A stretch of 6,508 nt of DNA from Gammaproteobacteria bacterium (GTDB taxonomy: Bacteria > Pseudomonadota > Gammaproteobacteria > UBA6429 > Thiohalophilaceae), in contig JAUVGM010000141.1 of assembly GCA_030593785.1 (NCBI GenBank), forward strand, positions 1-6,508, written 5' to 3'. Below are positions 5,744-6,508 of this stretch, piece after piece. The notes beneath the pieces were generated by a model. That model had not been told where the DNA came from. It ran no database searches and worked only from the letters and a program-made list of their open reading frames with translations. Position 1 is the stretch's first letter. Every line of letters starts with the position of its first letter. A program made the position numbers and the translations under genes.

Positions 5744-5751
5744 CGGTATTA

Positions 5752-5778
5752 CTATCGGACTATATTAAAGATTGTTTA
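5752..5778 (-). promoter_or_regulatory. Sigma-28-like promoter immediately before the Hpt gene
   Basis: On the minus strand TAAACAAT (5778-5771), 11 bases, then TCCGATAG (5759-5752). The invariant core TAAA-N15-CCGATA is intact, but the total is only 11/16 against the full FliA consensus. The -10 box ends eight bases before the ATG at 5743, so transcription would begin almost at the start codon and yield a nearly leaderless message. That fits the missing Shine-Dalgarno. A sigma-70-like TATAGT lies inside the same stretch, so another promoter is possible. Confidence 0.4.
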
Positions 5779-5833
5779 GTATTCTTCGATATTTTAATTC
5801 CTATTCCCCTGTCATCTAAAGGGACTAAGAGCT

Positions 5834-5862
5834 TTGTAATAGACACACATTGGTGGTTTAAT
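5834..5862 (+). promoter_or_regulatory. Candidate sigma-70 promoter for the ABC permease
   Basis: TTGTAA (5834-5839) and TTTAAT (5857-5862) are separated by exactly 17 bases, matching 4/6 and 5/6 of the consensus hexamers. Transcription would start near 5869, 34 bases before the ATG at 5903. I see no Fur box and no cobalamin riboswitch in the 159 bp between the divergent genes, so the sequence gives no hint of iron or B12 control. Confidence 0.4.
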
Positions 5863-5902
5863 CCGACTTTATTTCAATTTCTGGCTTTTAAACGACGAAT
5901 TT

Positions 5903-6508
5903 ATGCGCCCTCTCTCATTTATTATTTTCTTATCTGTTTTGAGTATATTACTCATAGCCGGTTCTCTAATGGTAGGCAGCGTATCGATTCCTTTAAAAAC
6001 AGTATGGATGACAATCATCGATCCCGGAGCACAGGGCGCATCACTCATTGTCACCGAACTTCGCTTACCCAGAACATTAGCCGCATTTGCGACTGGGGCC
6101 TTGCTTGCTCAAGCGGGTGCTTTAATGCAAGTACTTGTTCGCAACCCATTGGCTGACCCGTATATTTTAGGCGTATCAGGTGGTGCTGCAACTGCCGTAC
6201 TCATTGGTATGTTGTTGGGTTTAACCAGCGCTTTTGGATTAACTGGACTGGCATTTATTGGTGCGTTAATCGCAATGTTTTTAGTTTTTGTCATTGCACA
6301 TCAAAAAGGTAACTGGACACCTACACGTCTATTGTTGACGGGTGTTGTGATTGCAGCAGGCTGGGGCGCAGCGATTAGTTTAATTTTAACTTTAGCACCC
6401 GCCAATAATTTACATGGCATGTTATTTTGGTTAATGGGAGATCTTAGTTACAGCTACTCTGTTTCTTTTGCCTTTACGGCACTCATTATTGGTTTAACCT
6501 TAAGCATG
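5903..6508 (+). CDS. BtuC/FecCD-family ABC transporter permease, N-terminal part, cut by the right edge
   Basis: Inner-membrane permease subunit of a type II importer. Relatives form a homodimer with two ATPases and, with a periplasmic binding protein, import vitamin B12, ferric siderophores or haem. The frame is open for 202 codons to the window end; full members have about 320-350 residues. The first helix is at about 4-26 (FIIFLSVLSILLIAGSLMVG). The family block ELRLPRTLAAFATGALLAQ lies at about 52-70. The hallmark RNPLADPYILGVSGGAA follows near 82-98, then several further hydrophobic helices, with the RLLLTGVVIAAGWG block near 145-158 and the FWLMGDLS block near 175-182. ATG 5903 is the only good in-frame start after the stop at 5840; the Shine-Dalgarno is weak. 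The substrate cannot be decided from this subunit alone: BtuC is plausible, but the downstream ATPase and any binding protein lie outside the window. Confidence 0.95.
   Translation, partial: MRPLSFIIFLSVLSILLIAGSLMVGSVSIPLKTVWMTIIDPGAQGASLIVTELRLPRTLAAFATGALLAQAGALMQVLVRNPLADPYILGVSGGAATAVLIGMLLGLTSAFGLTGLAFIGALIAMFLVFVIAHQKGNWTPTRLLLTGVVIAAGWGAAISLILTLAPANNLHGMLFWLMGDLSYSYSVSFAFTALIIGLTLSM

Noticed and set aside
5744..5902. Cobalamin riboswitch or Fur box upstream of the BtuC-like permease
   Set aside because: The gap is too short for a full cobalamin riboswitch, I find no B12-box-like segment, and no convincing GATAATGATWATCATTATC-like site is present.
5869..6294. Two 61-codon minus-strand frames opposite the permease gene
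   Set aside because: They are antisense to the FecCD family blocks, including the RNPLADPYILG motif, and show no protein-like features.

Overview
The window reads as chromosomal DNA of an AT-rich gammaproteobacterium. The main evidence is the block HAD phosphatase - rppH - ptsP: rppH next to ptsP is typical of gammaproteobacteria, and from memory all three genes sit together in Pseudomonas (PA0335-PA0337). The encoded RppH is close to the E. coli protein across its whole length. The chemoreceptor, Hpt and FliA-type promoter signals point to a motile or otherwise chemosensory organism. I cannot name a genus. No rRNA, tRNA, CRISPR array, transposase or phage gene is visible.

Layout. (1) 1-1689, minus strand: rppH (1219-1689) followed by the first 357 codons of ptsP, which runs off the left edge. 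The 147-bp gap between them carries a GC-richer, palindrome-bearing segment that looks like a dispersed intergenic repeat. (2) 1690-2530: an AT-rich divergent promoter region, then a plus-strand HAD-IB phosphatase with a GTG start and a small hairpin just before its ribosome binding site. (3) 2551-5743, minus strand: three genes read in the order Hpt-receiver protein (4988-5743), orphan ParA ATPase (3991-4677), short chemoreceptor (2551-3756). They are separated by 310 and 234 bp. (4) 5903-6508, plus strand: the first 202 codons of a BtuC/FecCD-type ABC transporter permease, divergent from the Hpt gene and cut by the right edge.

The most interesting part is region 3. The chemoreceptor has two membrane helices but no room for a ligand-binding domain and no recognisable HAMP domain. 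After its signalling hairpin it carries an FQDRTSQ motif resembling the catalytic motif of the CheY-P phosphatase CheZ (Asp and Gln four residues apart). Its upstream region holds a 14/16 match to the sigma-28 (FliA) promoter consensus. The Hpt gene has a second element with an intact TAAA-N15-CCGATA core, and parA has only a weak resemblance. The Hpt protein keeps the phosphorylatable histidine, but its receiver domain has lost the acidic pocket and the phospho-acceptor Asp. My working hypothesis is an accessory chemosensory module: an Hpt shuttle or sink with a pseudo-receiver, a ParA that may position it, and a receptor that may carry its own phosphatase element. This is inference. No CheA, CheW or CheY gene lies in the window to test it.
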